NCBI GenBank assembly: GCA_029250425.1
Contig: JAQXFF010000347.1
Location: 1-9,179 of the forward strand
DNA: 9,179 bases
DNA from: Candidatus Thalassarchaeaceae archaeon
GTDB taxonomy: Archaea; Thermoplasmatota; Poseidoniia; Poseidoniales; Thalassarchaeaceae
Direction of reading: 5' to 3'
Shown: positions 1 to 6,221 of the stretch, in pieces
Layout of the letters: every line of letters begins with the position of its first letter
How positions within the stretch are numbered: the first letter of the stretch is position 1
The notes under the pieces: generated by a model
The model's input: only the letters and a program-made list of their open reading frames with translations
Databases searched by the model: none
Told to the model about the DNA's origin: nothing
Program-made: the position numbers and the translations under genes

Positions 1-188
1 GGTCCGAGTCTTAGTGGCATAGGTGTCCCTCCGGCCTCTCGGCCGAAACGGTCTCTGTTGAAAAGGATGTGCGGATGAATTCTCCTTTCATTTTCCAACG
101 ACCGTGATTACCTACACCCCGTATATATTCAATCTTCGCAATTATACAACCGACAATATTACCCATTCCAGTCATCTCCCACCAGATT
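1..188. other. Unassigned left edge with small hairpin and possible upstream gene tail
   Basis: No confident gene is seen here. On the + strand, frame 1 is open from the window edge to a TGA at 76-78 (25 codons, rich in Pro, Ser, Arg and Lys), so it could be the C-terminal tail of an upstream gene. On the - strand another frame stays open from about 109 to the edge, so the edge cannot be assigned to either strand. A perfect 5-bp stem with a TCTC loop (CGGCC/GGCCG) lies at 32-45. No run of T follows it, so it is not a convincing terminator. The right part (about 119-188) is AT-rich and is probably the promoter region of the peroxidase gene. Confidence 0.35.
121..130 (+). promoter_or_regulatory. 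Candidate TATA box for the peroxidase gene
   Basis: The octamer tatatatt at 122-129 resembles an archaeal TATA box. Placed about 25 nt upstream of a transcription start, it would give a start near 150 and a leader of roughly 38 nt before the ATG at 189. Weaker alternatives are ttatac (142-147) and the AT-rich stretch at 153-161; the latter would give a leaderless mRNA starting at or near 189. There is no Shine-Dalgarno site before the ATG. Assignment is by eye only. Confidence 0.35.
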
Positions 189-2048
189 ATGAAGCAAGTG
201 ATTCATCGAAGTATCACGATGAAAATGGGGGTTTCCATTGGAATTTGCATGTTGATGATCTTGCCCAGTAGCATGGGTGCAGAATTGGCAGCATCTAGTT
301 ACGACGATGATGTTCGGCCGATTGATTTCCCTAATGCTGACGGTTCGGAAGTAAATCCGTCCCACCCCAATTGGGGGCAGGCAGGAACCCTTCTCGGGCG
401 CGTGGCAGATGCAAGCCATGACCCGAATGCAAATTGGATGGGGTTGACTGATTTGCCGAACCCTCGAGAAATTAGCAACATTGTTTGTGCGCAGCCTAGT
501 GTGATTGACGATGAGAGAGGATTGTCTGATTTCAATTGGCTATGGGGCCAATTCATCACGCATGAAATTGACTTTACCTTGACTCAAAATGGTCGCGTCG
601 GTGAAAATGGTACACCTGAAGCCGCAGACATAGATATCGATGAAAATGACTCGATCATGGGGGCACCTGGTGGGTCGAAAATTCGGTTTTTCCGGTCGTT
701 GTATGTCAACGTCACCGTGGATGAAATGGTCCATCGTGAACACCCCAATTCAATCACATCGTGGATTGATGGAAGTGTCGTCTACGGTTCGACAAATTCG
801 ACAACGAATTGGTTACGCACTTTTGAGGGTGGACGTTTGAAGGTCAGTGAGAATCCATTTGGAGACTTGTTACCGGTAGCCAAAGATGATGATGACACTG
901 CACCTCCAATGTCATTTGCTGGATTTAGTGCAGATGTTCGCTTTGTTGCAGGTGATTCGCGAGCCAATGAACACATCGCACTAATGGCAATGCATGTGTT
1001 GTTCATGAGGGAACATAATCGCTTGGCTGAAGGACTTGAGGAGAGAAATCCTGATTGGAGTGACGAAGACATCTTCCAGCGAGCGAGAAAGATTGTTGCA
1101 GCACAAATACAAGCCATCACTTACGAAGAATTTCTACCTAGTTTGGGCGTCACATTGGATGCATATTCGGGATTTGACCCCACAGTAAACCCAGAAGTTA
1201 GCAGTGCCTTCGCGACCGTTGGATTTCGAATGGGTCACTCACAAATTGGAGATTTATTTCTACGCGTGGATGAACAACGTATGCCCATTGAAGAGGGACA
1301 CATGACTCTCTTCGATGGTTTTTGGACCACCAGCCCAATTACCGAAGAAGGTGGTGTCGCACCTATGATTCGGGGCATGGCCATGCAAACGCAACCAGCA
1401 AACGATGTCTATTTTGGTGAAGGGTTGCGCAACCAACTGTTTGGGGCACCGGGCTCAGGTGGCATGGATTTGTGTGCAATCGATATTCAGCGAGGGCGTG
1501 ATCACGGTGTACCTGATTATGGATCGATTCGAACCGCATTCGGTTTGGAGAATATCTCATCATTCAGCGAAATCACAAGTGATACAGTGGTAATCGAAAA
1601 CCTCGCACTGGCGTATGGAAACGAATCACCAGGATACATCGACCCACTCATTGGGATGCTCGCAGAGGATCATCTGCCCAATTCGGCATTGGGTGAAACA
1701 ATGGATGCACTGATTCGAGATCAATTCACTCGTTTGAGAGATGGCGACCCATTCTATTACGAAAATGATGATGAATTAGATGGAATCGAAGCCGAACTCG
1801 CTTCGACACGTTTGTCACATATTATTCTCCAAAATACCGAAATCGAATCATTGCAATGTAACGTGTTCTTTGCTGAACACAATCTCGACGAACTCGATTG
1901 CTATATGCCGAATGACATCGAAGAACCTCAGCTTGAAACAACAAGTGATATTGACCTGAGTACATTGATTCTCGGGATAATTGGGTTGGGAATCACCGGC
2001 CTACTCATCATGAATTTCTTTGGAATTGCGGCCAAAGAAGAAGAATGA
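189..2048 (+). CDS. Secreted, membrane-anchored animal-type haem peroxidase
   Basis: This is a 619-aa protein of the animal haem peroxidase family (peroxidase-cyclooxygenase superfamily), which uses H2O2 to oxidise halides or small organic substrates. A signal peptide lies at about 1-31, with a basic start, a hydrophobic core at 14-25 and likely cleavage after the SSMGA segment. Visible haem-site residues, with myeloperoxidase (MPO) equivalents, are distal Q121 and H125 in WGQFITHEIDF, R258 and E261 in GDSRANEH, proximal H350 in FRMGH, and R435 in DIQRGRDHG. The Ca2+ loop TSWIDGS (190-196) is kept. Odd points: MPO Asp94 is Thr124, Met243 is His262, Asp96 is Glu126 and Asn421 is Asp432. A C-terminal membrane segment (about 590-612) followed by AAKEEE suggests an anchor with the enzyme outside the cell. 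The start at 189 is chosen because it gives a proper signal peptide; M11 (219) is possible. The 3' end overlaps the convergent VCBS gene. Confidence 0.93.
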   Translation: MKQVIHRSITMKMGVSIGICMLMILPSSMGAELAASSYDDDVRPIDFPNADGSEVNPSHPNWGQAGTLLGRVADASHDPNANWMGLTDLPNPREISNIVCAQPSVIDDERGLSDFNWLWGQFITHEIDFTLTQNGRVGENGTPEAADIDIDENDSIMGAPGGSKIRFFRSLYVNVTVDEMVHREHPNSITSWIDGSVVYGSTNSTTNWLRTFEGGRLKVSENPFGDLLPVAKDDDDTAPPMSFAGFSADVRFVAGDSRANEHIALMAMHVLFMREHNRLAEGLEERNPDWSDEDIFQRARKIVAAQIQAITYEEFLPSLGVTLDAYSGFDPTVNPEVSSAFATVGFRMGHSQIGDLFLRVDEQRMPIEEGHMTLFDGFWTTSPITEEGGVAPMIRGMAMQTQPANDVYFGEGLRNQLFGAPGSGGMDLCAIDIQRGRDHGVPDYGSIRTAFGLENISSFSEITSDTVVIENLALAYGNESPGYIDPLIGMLAEDHLPNSALGETMDALIRDQFTRLRDGDPFYYENDDELDGIEAELASTRLSHIILQNTEIESLQCNVFFAEHNLDELDCYMPNDIEEPQLETTSDIDLSTLILGIIGLGITGLLIMNFFGIAAKEEE

Positions 2049-3897
2049 TTCCAAGGCTGAGAATGCCCAATATGTATGATGAATAGTCTGCTACAGCAGG
2101 TGGCAATTCCTCACTGATGTTGAGGACTGAATCGACTTGAACTTCTCCAATTGTTTGAGTATGCCCTGTAGACCAAGTGACTTCGACATGATCTATGGTT
2201 TGCTGACCCAGGCCAAAATGAACTGACGGGTCGCTACTTCCCAGGAACCCATCCCCTGCGTATGCTTGCTGCATCAGCATGGTACCATCTTCGAGATAGA
2301 CCTTGACCACACAACCAATTCCATGGCTGTTGGAGCCCTGTTCCACACCATGTAAACGTACTTTCAACCAACCCCCACTTCCATCTTCAACCGCTGTATT
2401 ACGCCACAGAATAACAGGGCGATCAGAGTGCGCCATGAGTATGTCTAAATCACCGTCATTATCGTAATCTGCCAGTGCAGTACCCATTGTTTTGTTTGTG
2501 CCCGAGATGCCCAATTCAGCTGCAACATCAATGAAATCTAAATGTCCATCACCATCTAAATCACCATCATTTCGATATAATGAATTGAATTGATTGGAAA
2601 TATATTGATTGATACGACCTACACCAAACCACAAATCCATGTCCCCATCCAAATCATAATCGAAGAAATGACAATCCCAATTAACCAAAATGTTGGTGTT
2701 AATCCCAAAACCTTCGGAATTCTCGGAGAATGAATCTCCCTGATTCATCCAAAGATAGTTTGGACCGAAATTGGATTGACAAACGTCAAGGTCACCGTCC
2801 AAATCAATATCTGCAGCGTGTGTACCCATGCCTGTACCTCGAATGTCCATTGACATTTCAACAGTAACCAAATCAAAGGTCCCATCGTGATTATTGTGAT
2901 ACAGTGGAGATATACCAAAATCACTGGCGACGTAGAGGTCTTGCCAACCATCTCCATCCACATCAACCCAAACTGCGGCCCAAGACATTCCTGAACCCGA
3001 TGGAGAATTGCTTATCCCTGGTGGCAGAGAAACTTGGGTGCTTGGATTCACAGGGGCTGTAGTACTGATTTGGAGTGAGGGGCCAATGAGTGTTTCAAAA
3101 TCACTCAAGGAAGATTCACTTTGTCCATAAACGCCAGCTTCACCGGTCTGATCATTGAATTCAGGGATACCATCTCCGTTGCTATCACCATCGTCTCGAT
3201 ACAGAATATTGGTTTCTCTCCTTGCTTGACCTGTGTATTCATCAACCATTCCGAAATTCAATGAATAGCAATCCATGTCTCCATCGTTGTCATAATCGGC
3301 CCATACAGAGCCGGAGGAATGTCCAGGATTCCCCAAGCGAGTTTCGGTAGTCACATCGTTGAATGTTCCATTTTGGTTCTGAAACATTTGATTGGTTTCC
3401 CCTGAACCAATGGGATTGAGTAAATTGGCACGACCATAATTGGAGAGGTACAAATCAACATCCCCATCCCCATCGAAATCGACCCATGTGGCTCCAAGAG
3501 TGGTCACGTTTTGGGAGCCGACACCCACTTCATCAGACACATCAATAAATGTCCCATCGCCCTGATTTTGCATCAAGTGACTTTGTCCAGTGGAGGTTGC
3601 TAACAAGGCGTCTTCATCACTATGATTCGCTGGGATTTGCGATATTTGTTGGTAGCCGAGTTGCTCTGCGGTTTCTTGGCCAAGGTGATCAAAACGAGCT
3701 GTCAGAAATACATCTAAATCACCATCTTGATCATAATCGCCCCAAGCAACACCTGGGCCATAAGATGCCCAAACGGTCAACGGACCTGAATCCACAGAAT
3801 CTAAGTTTGAACCCACTGTTACGTCTTCAAAATCAGCGCTTGCGGGTATACAAACCAGTAGCAAACCAATCATCAGACCTGCGATGAGGGGGCGCAT
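2008..3897 (-). CDS. Secreted FG-GAP/VCBS repeat protein with ASPIC/UnbV domain and C-terminal anchor
   Basis: This is a 629-aa protein read from an ATG at 3897, where a clean signal peptide begins (MRPLIAGLMIGLLLVCIPASA, cleavage after ASA at 19-21; the Cys16 context is not a good lipobox). The frame stays open upstream to 4233, but that extension lies over ribB and contains no signal peptide; ATG 3919-3921 is a weaker alternative. Nine Asp-rich Ca2+-binding loops of the DxDxDGDxD kind sit near residues 54, 140, 201, 236, 312, 363, 413, 445 and 477, as in FG-GAP/VCBS beta-propellers. Residues about 509-595 match the ASPIC/UnbV domain known from CRTAC1-like proteins. A hydrophobic helix at about 607-622 followed by a short tail anchors it in the membrane. 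The biochemical role of such proteins is unknown; binding of proteins or glycans at the cell surface is the usual guess. No enzyme site is seen. Confidence 0.9.
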   Translation of the reverse strand: MRPLIAGLMIGLLLVCIPASADFEDVTVGSNLDSVDSGPLTVWASYGPGVAWGDYDQDGDLDVFLTARFDHLGQETAEQLGYQQISQIPANHSDEDALLATSTGQSHLMQNQGDGTFIDVSDEVGVGSQNVTTLGATWVDFDGDGDVDLYLSNYGRANLLNPIGSGETNQMFQNQNGTFNDVTTETRLGNPGHSSGSVWADYDNDGDMDCYSLNFGMVDEYTGQARRETNILYRDDGDSNGDGIPEFNDQTGEAGVYGQSESSLSDFETLIGPSLQISTTAPVNPSTQVSLPPGISNSPSGSGMSWAAVWVDVDGDGWQDLYVASDFGISPLYHNNHDGTFDLVTVEMSMDIRGTGMGTHAADIDLDGDLDVCQSNFGPNYLWMNQGDSFSENSEGFGINTNILVNWDCHFFDYDLDGDMDLWFGVGRINQYISNQFNSLYRNDGDLDGDGHLDFIDVAAELGISGTNKTMGTALADYDNDGDLDILMAHSDRPVILWRNTAVEDGSGGWLKVRLHGVEQGSNSHGIGCVVKVYLEDGTMLMQQAYAGDGFLGSSDPSVHFGLGQQTIDHVEVTWSTGHTQTIGEVQVDSVLNISEELPPAVADYSSYILGILSLGIILLLWPQFQRNS

Positions 3898-4039
3898 AGA
3901 CTGGGATGAGGCCTCACACATAAGATAACGGGACCATTGGTAATGAATCGAGGGCAAGAGGTGAATTTCCCAAAGAATAGGTGAATCTGTTGAACCGAAA
4001 AGAACGGGGTTGTTTAGCCCCTGCGGTGTGGTGAGGGCG
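3898..4039. promoter_or_regulatory. Divergent intergenic region between the VCBS gene and the rib operon, with inverted repeat
   Basis: These 142 bp must hold the start signals for both the - strand VCBS gene and the + strand rib operon. GGGG (4006-4009) and CCCC (4018-4021) form a small inverted repeat around the T-rich stretch ttgttta, 18 to 34 nt upstream of the ribB ATG. That is where a TATA box of a leaderless gene, or an operator, would sit. No FMN riboswitch-like conserved structure was recognised. A weak GTGAGG lies 3 nt before the ribB ATG. No clear TATA box is seen on the - strand. Confidence 0.4.
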
Positions 4040-4747
4040 ATGGATAATACCAACCTTATCGAAGAGGCTGCGAAGGCCTTTGCCAAAGGCGAACCAGTGA
4101 TGGTTTTCGATTCTGATTTCCGCGAATGTGAAACGGATTTGCTTTGGCCTGCTGCTGCTGCAACTCCTGCTATAATGCGACAATTACGCCAAGATTGTGG
4201 GGGCCTTCTTTTTCTGGCCATAGGCGATGACATTGGTGAAAAATTTGGTCTGCCTTGGCTGCAAGATATTCACACACACCCGGCTTTGGTTGAACAAAAC
4301 CCAATCCTTGGTAAATTGATTACCGATGATTTACGATATGATACAAGGAGTGCATTCACTCTCTCACTCAATCATCGAGACACGTTCACTGGTATTACAG
4401 ATCATGACCGTGCTTTGACCACACGAAGATTTGGAGAATTGGCTGTCGAGATGAGTGGTTCCAACACTATAGATGCGATGACTGCGCTCGGCAATGAGTT
4501 CAGAACACCCGGGCATATCCCCCTTTGCAGAGAAGCACCAGGCGGACTTGAAACTCGACAAGGGCACACTGAGTTGGCTGTCGCAATAGCACGCTTGGCC
4601 GGTCTTGCACCTTGCACAATCGGGGCTGAAATGCTGCAGCCAGATGGAGATCGTGCCCTCAGCGTAAAAGATGCTAGAGCCTATGCTGAAAAATACGGGA
4701 TTCCAATGCTAACTGGCGAAGATATCATGAGGGCTTTTGATCTTTGA
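4040..4747 (+). CDS. ribB: 3,4-dihydroxy-2-butanone 4-phosphate synthase
   Basis: RibB converts ribulose 5-phosphate to 3,4-dihydroxy-2-butanone 4-phosphate and formate in the cytoplasm, giving the four-carbon unit of the lumazine ring. The 235-aa stand-alone protein shows the metal and substrate motif DSDFRECETD (24-33), the conserved FTGITDHDRA (116-125), FRTPGH (154-159) and RQGHTE (173-178) with the catalytic-region His176. The ETD ending and the long insert before FTGITD match archaeal RibB such as the Methanocaldococcus form rather than the E. coli ENEGD type; there is no GTP cyclohydrolase II fusion. The start is the ATG at 4040; a TTG at 4010 and GTGs at 4028 and 4031 are in frame, but the family homology begins after the ATG. 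It is the first gene of the operon and ends directly before ribL. Confidence 0.95.
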   Translation: MDNTNLIEEAAKAFAKGEPVMVFDSDFRECETDLLWPAAAATPAIMRQLRQDCGGLLFLAIGDDIGEKFGLPWLQDIHTHPALVEQNPILGKLITDDLRYDTRSAFTLSLNHRDTFTGITDHDRALTTRRFGELAVEMSGSNTIDAMTALGNEFRTPGHIPLCREAPGGLETRQGHTELAVAIARLAGLAPCTIGAEMLQPDGDRALSVKDARAYAEKYGIPMLTGEDIMRAFDL

Positions 4748-4749
4748 AT

Positions 4750-4756
4750 GGAGGTG
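4750..4756 (+). promoter_or_regulatory. Shine-Dalgarno site of ribL
   Basis: GGAGGTG lies 6 nt before the ATG at 4763. It decides the ribL start: the ATG at 4748, five codons upstream, would overlap the site itself and has no site of its own. Confidence 0.85.
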
Positions 4757-4762
4757 TTTACG

Positions 4763-5227
4763 ATGGTTCGTGTAATGGCAGTTGGCGTTTTTGACCTCCT
4801 CCATGCTGGCCACCTTCACTATCTCGAACAAGCCAAAGCGTTGGGCGACCATCTCACCGTCGTCATTGCACACGACGATACCGTGCGCATGCGGAAGCAT
4901 GAACCCGTGACCTCCCACGACTTGCGCATGCGGATGGTTTCGGGCCTAAAACCAGTAGATCATGCAATGGTTGGAAATCCGCCCTCCGTGCCGATGTACG
5001 ACATATTGCCGCTGGTTGAACCAGATATCATTGCCATCGGATATGACCAAGAACATGCAGAATCTGCAATTCGTGCAGGTCTTGATCAACGCGGGTTTGA
5101 GAAAATTAAGTTGCTCCGAGTTGAGGGGTTAACTGAAGATTTAGACGGAACTCGGAAAATCATAGACAAAATTTTGACACTTCAGTGGGCTCAAAAACGC
5201 CAAGAAGAACTAGGAGGGGATCAGTAA
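4763..5227 (+). CDS. ribL: FAD synthetase (FMN adenylyltransferase), archaeal RibL type
   Basis: RibL transfers AMP from ATP to FMN to make FAD in the cytoplasm. The 154-aa protein is a single nucleotidyltransferase domain with the early HAGH motif (14-17) after GVFDLL, the segment LKPVDHAMVG (64-73) and GYDQ (95-98), as in archaeal RibL and the related TagD-like cytidylyltransferases. It lacks the riboflavin kinase domain of bacterial RibF. The family alone would also allow a glycerol-3-phosphate cytidylyltransferase, but its place between ribB and the riboflavin synthase gene supports RibL. The protein contains no cysteine at all, whereas the characterised Methanocaldococcus enzyme is, as I recall, cysteine-dependent. 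The start at 4763 is set by a strong Shine-Dalgarno site. Its stop overlaps the next start by one base (TAATG). Confidence 0.87.
   Translation: MVRVMAVGVFDLLHAGHLHYLEQAKALGDHLTVVIAHDDTVRMRKHEPVTSHDLRMRMVSGLKPVDHAMVGNPPSVPMYDILPLVEPDIIAIGYDQEHAESAIRAGLDQRGFEKIKLLRVEGLTEDLDGTRKIIDKILTLQWAQKRQEELGGDQ
5212..5219 (+). promoter_or_regulatory. Shine-Dalgarno site of riboflavin synthase
   Basis: AGGAGGGG lies 7 nt before the ATG at 5227, inside the last codons of ribL. It confirms the MFTGIV start and rules out the longer in-frame extension back to 5185. Confidence 0.87.
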
Positions 5228-5817
5228 TGTTCACTGGAATCGTTCAGGGAACTGGGCAGGTTCAATCTGTTCAAGGCAACTCCATTGTGACAATCGGTGT
5301 ACAGATACCATCTATCGAGGGACTGAAAATTGGAGGTTCCGTTTCAATCGACGGGGTTTGCCTCACGGCAACTTCGATTGATGATGTTGTGACATTTGAC
5401 ATCATTCCTGAAACACTAGAGAGGACAACTTTGGGTTTACTATCAACGGGTTCAAGCGTCAATGTAGAACGGGCGCTCAAATTTGGCGATGAACTAGGCG
5501 GTCATCTGTTGAGTGGGCACATCATGGGTACTGCAGAAATTACAGCTGTAAAAAATCAGGATTATACGATCAAATGCACAGCAGAAATTGCAGATTTCAT
5601 CCAAGAAAAGGGGTATATTGCGGTAGATGGGATCTCCCTAACTGTGGGTTTAACCGATGGAAATGGTGGCTTTGACGTGCACATTATCCCTGAAACTTTG
5701 AGATTGACAACTCTTGGAAATAAGGGAGTTGGCGATCTAGTCAACATTGAAATTGATGCGATGACACAGGCGGTCGTCGAGACCACAAAGCGATTGATGG
5801 AAAACAAGGAGGCATGA
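5227..5817 (+). CDS. ribE: Riboflavin synthase, bacterial-type (two lumazine-binding domains)
   Basis: The enzyme dismutates two 6,7-dimethyl-8-ribityllumazine molecules to riboflavin and the pyrimidine intermediate. The 196-aa protein has the internal duplication typical of the bacterial alpha-subunit family. The N-terminal barrel starts MFTGIV and has DGVCLTA (42-48) and IPETLERTTLG (60-70), then GGHLLSGH (91-98). The second barrel repeats the pattern with DGISLTV (134-140) and IPETLRLTTLG (154-164). The family is usually a homotrimer. It is unrelated to the archaeal RibC-type synthase of methanogens, so the operon combines a bacterial-type step with an archaeal RibL. The symbol is ribE in E. 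coli usage; the same family is called ribC or ribB elsewhere. The last codons overlap an ATG (ATGA at 5814-5817), but the real ribH start is probably 6 nt further on. Confidence 0.95.
   Translation: MFTGIVQGTGQVQSVQGNSIVTIGVQIPSIEGLKIGGSVSIDGVCLTATSIDDVVTFDIIPETLERTTLGLLSTGSSVNVERALKFGDELGGHLLSGHIMGTAEITAVKNQDYTIKCTAEIADFIQEKGYIAVDGISLTVGLTDGNGGFDVHIIPETLRLTTLGNKGVGDLVNIEIDAMTQAVVETTKRLMENKEA
5806..5812 (+). promoter_or_regulatory. Shine-Dalgarno site of ribH
   Basis: AAGGAGG lies 7 nt before the ATG at 5820 and only 1 nt before the ATG at 5814. Since the other two sites in this operon act at 6 and 7 nt, 5820 is the better start. Confidence 0.82.
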
Positions 5818-5819
5818 AG

Positions 5820-6221
5820 ATGAACATTGGAATCGTCTGTGGATCATTTCACAAAACTGAAGTCACCGAGATGCTCAAATGGGCAATTGTTGAAGCAAAT
5901 AAGCAGGATCTTACGATTATCGATACAGTCTGGGTTTCAGGTGCGATGGAAGTCCCATTGGAACTCAATCGATTATTGTCCAGAGGGGATATTCATGGTG
6001 CGGCCTGTCTTGGAATCATCGAAAAAGGGCAAACACAGCATGGATTGGCAATGGGGCAAGCTGTCATCAAGAGCATCATTGATTTGCAACTCACTTGGGA
6101 CAAACCTGTTGGCTTGGGAATCATCGGACCAGGGGCTGAACCTGAGCACATTGAACCACGACTAGAACCACATGCTCGTGCGGCTATTGCCGCCATCACA
6201 GGAACTACGCATTGGCCCTAA
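5820..6221 (+). CDS. ribH: 6,7-dimethyl-8-ribityllumazine synthase
   Basis: Lumazine synthase condenses DHBP with 5-amino-6-ribitylaminouracil to give the substrate of riboflavin synthase. The 133-aa protein is of the short archaeal form. Visible family features are the N-terminal strand IGIVCGSF (3-10) with the aromatic Phe10 that stacks on the pyrimidine, SGAMEVP (40-46) that binds substrate, EKGQTQHG (68-75) with the proton-shuttling His74, and DKPVGLGIIGPG (94-105). The family forms pentamers or 60-mer capsids; which applies here cannot be told. The start at 5820 is favoured by Shine-Dalgarno spacing over 5814. It is the last gene of the rib operon: its TAA overlaps the stop codon of the convergent hydroxylase gene, so no separate terminator space exists. 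Confidence 0.94.
   Translation: MNIGIVCGSFHKTEVTEMLKWAIVEANKQDLTIIDTVWVSGAMEVPLELNRLLSRGDIHGAACLGIIEKGQTQHGLAMGQAVIKSIIDLQLTWDKPVGLGIIGPGAEPEHIEPRLEPHARAAIAAITGTTHWP

Noticed and set aside
1..20. Possible 3' end of a tRNA (ggtccgagtc looks a little like a T arm)
   Set aside because: No matching T stem, acceptor stem or CCA-like end follows, and the T-loop consensus TTCGA is not met.
32..45. CGGCC/GGCCG hairpin as a transcription terminator
   Set aside because: Only 5 bp long and not followed by a T run; archaeal termination normally relies on T-rich stretches.
3898..4039. FMN riboswitch before the rib operon
   Set aside because: The 142-bp spacer is too short with the expected promoter included, and none of the conserved FMN aptamer stems or loops is recognisable.
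3898..4233. N-terminal extension of the VCBS protein by 112 residues, over ribB
   Set aside because: The extension is antisense to conserved ribB sequence, has no recognisable domain, and would bury a clean signal peptide that starts at 3897.
4763..5227. Glycerol-3-phosphate cytidylyltransferase (TagD) instead of RibL
   Set aside because: The fold is shared, but the position between ribB and riboflavin synthase in a coupled operon favours FAD synthetase; it is kept as a lesser alternative.
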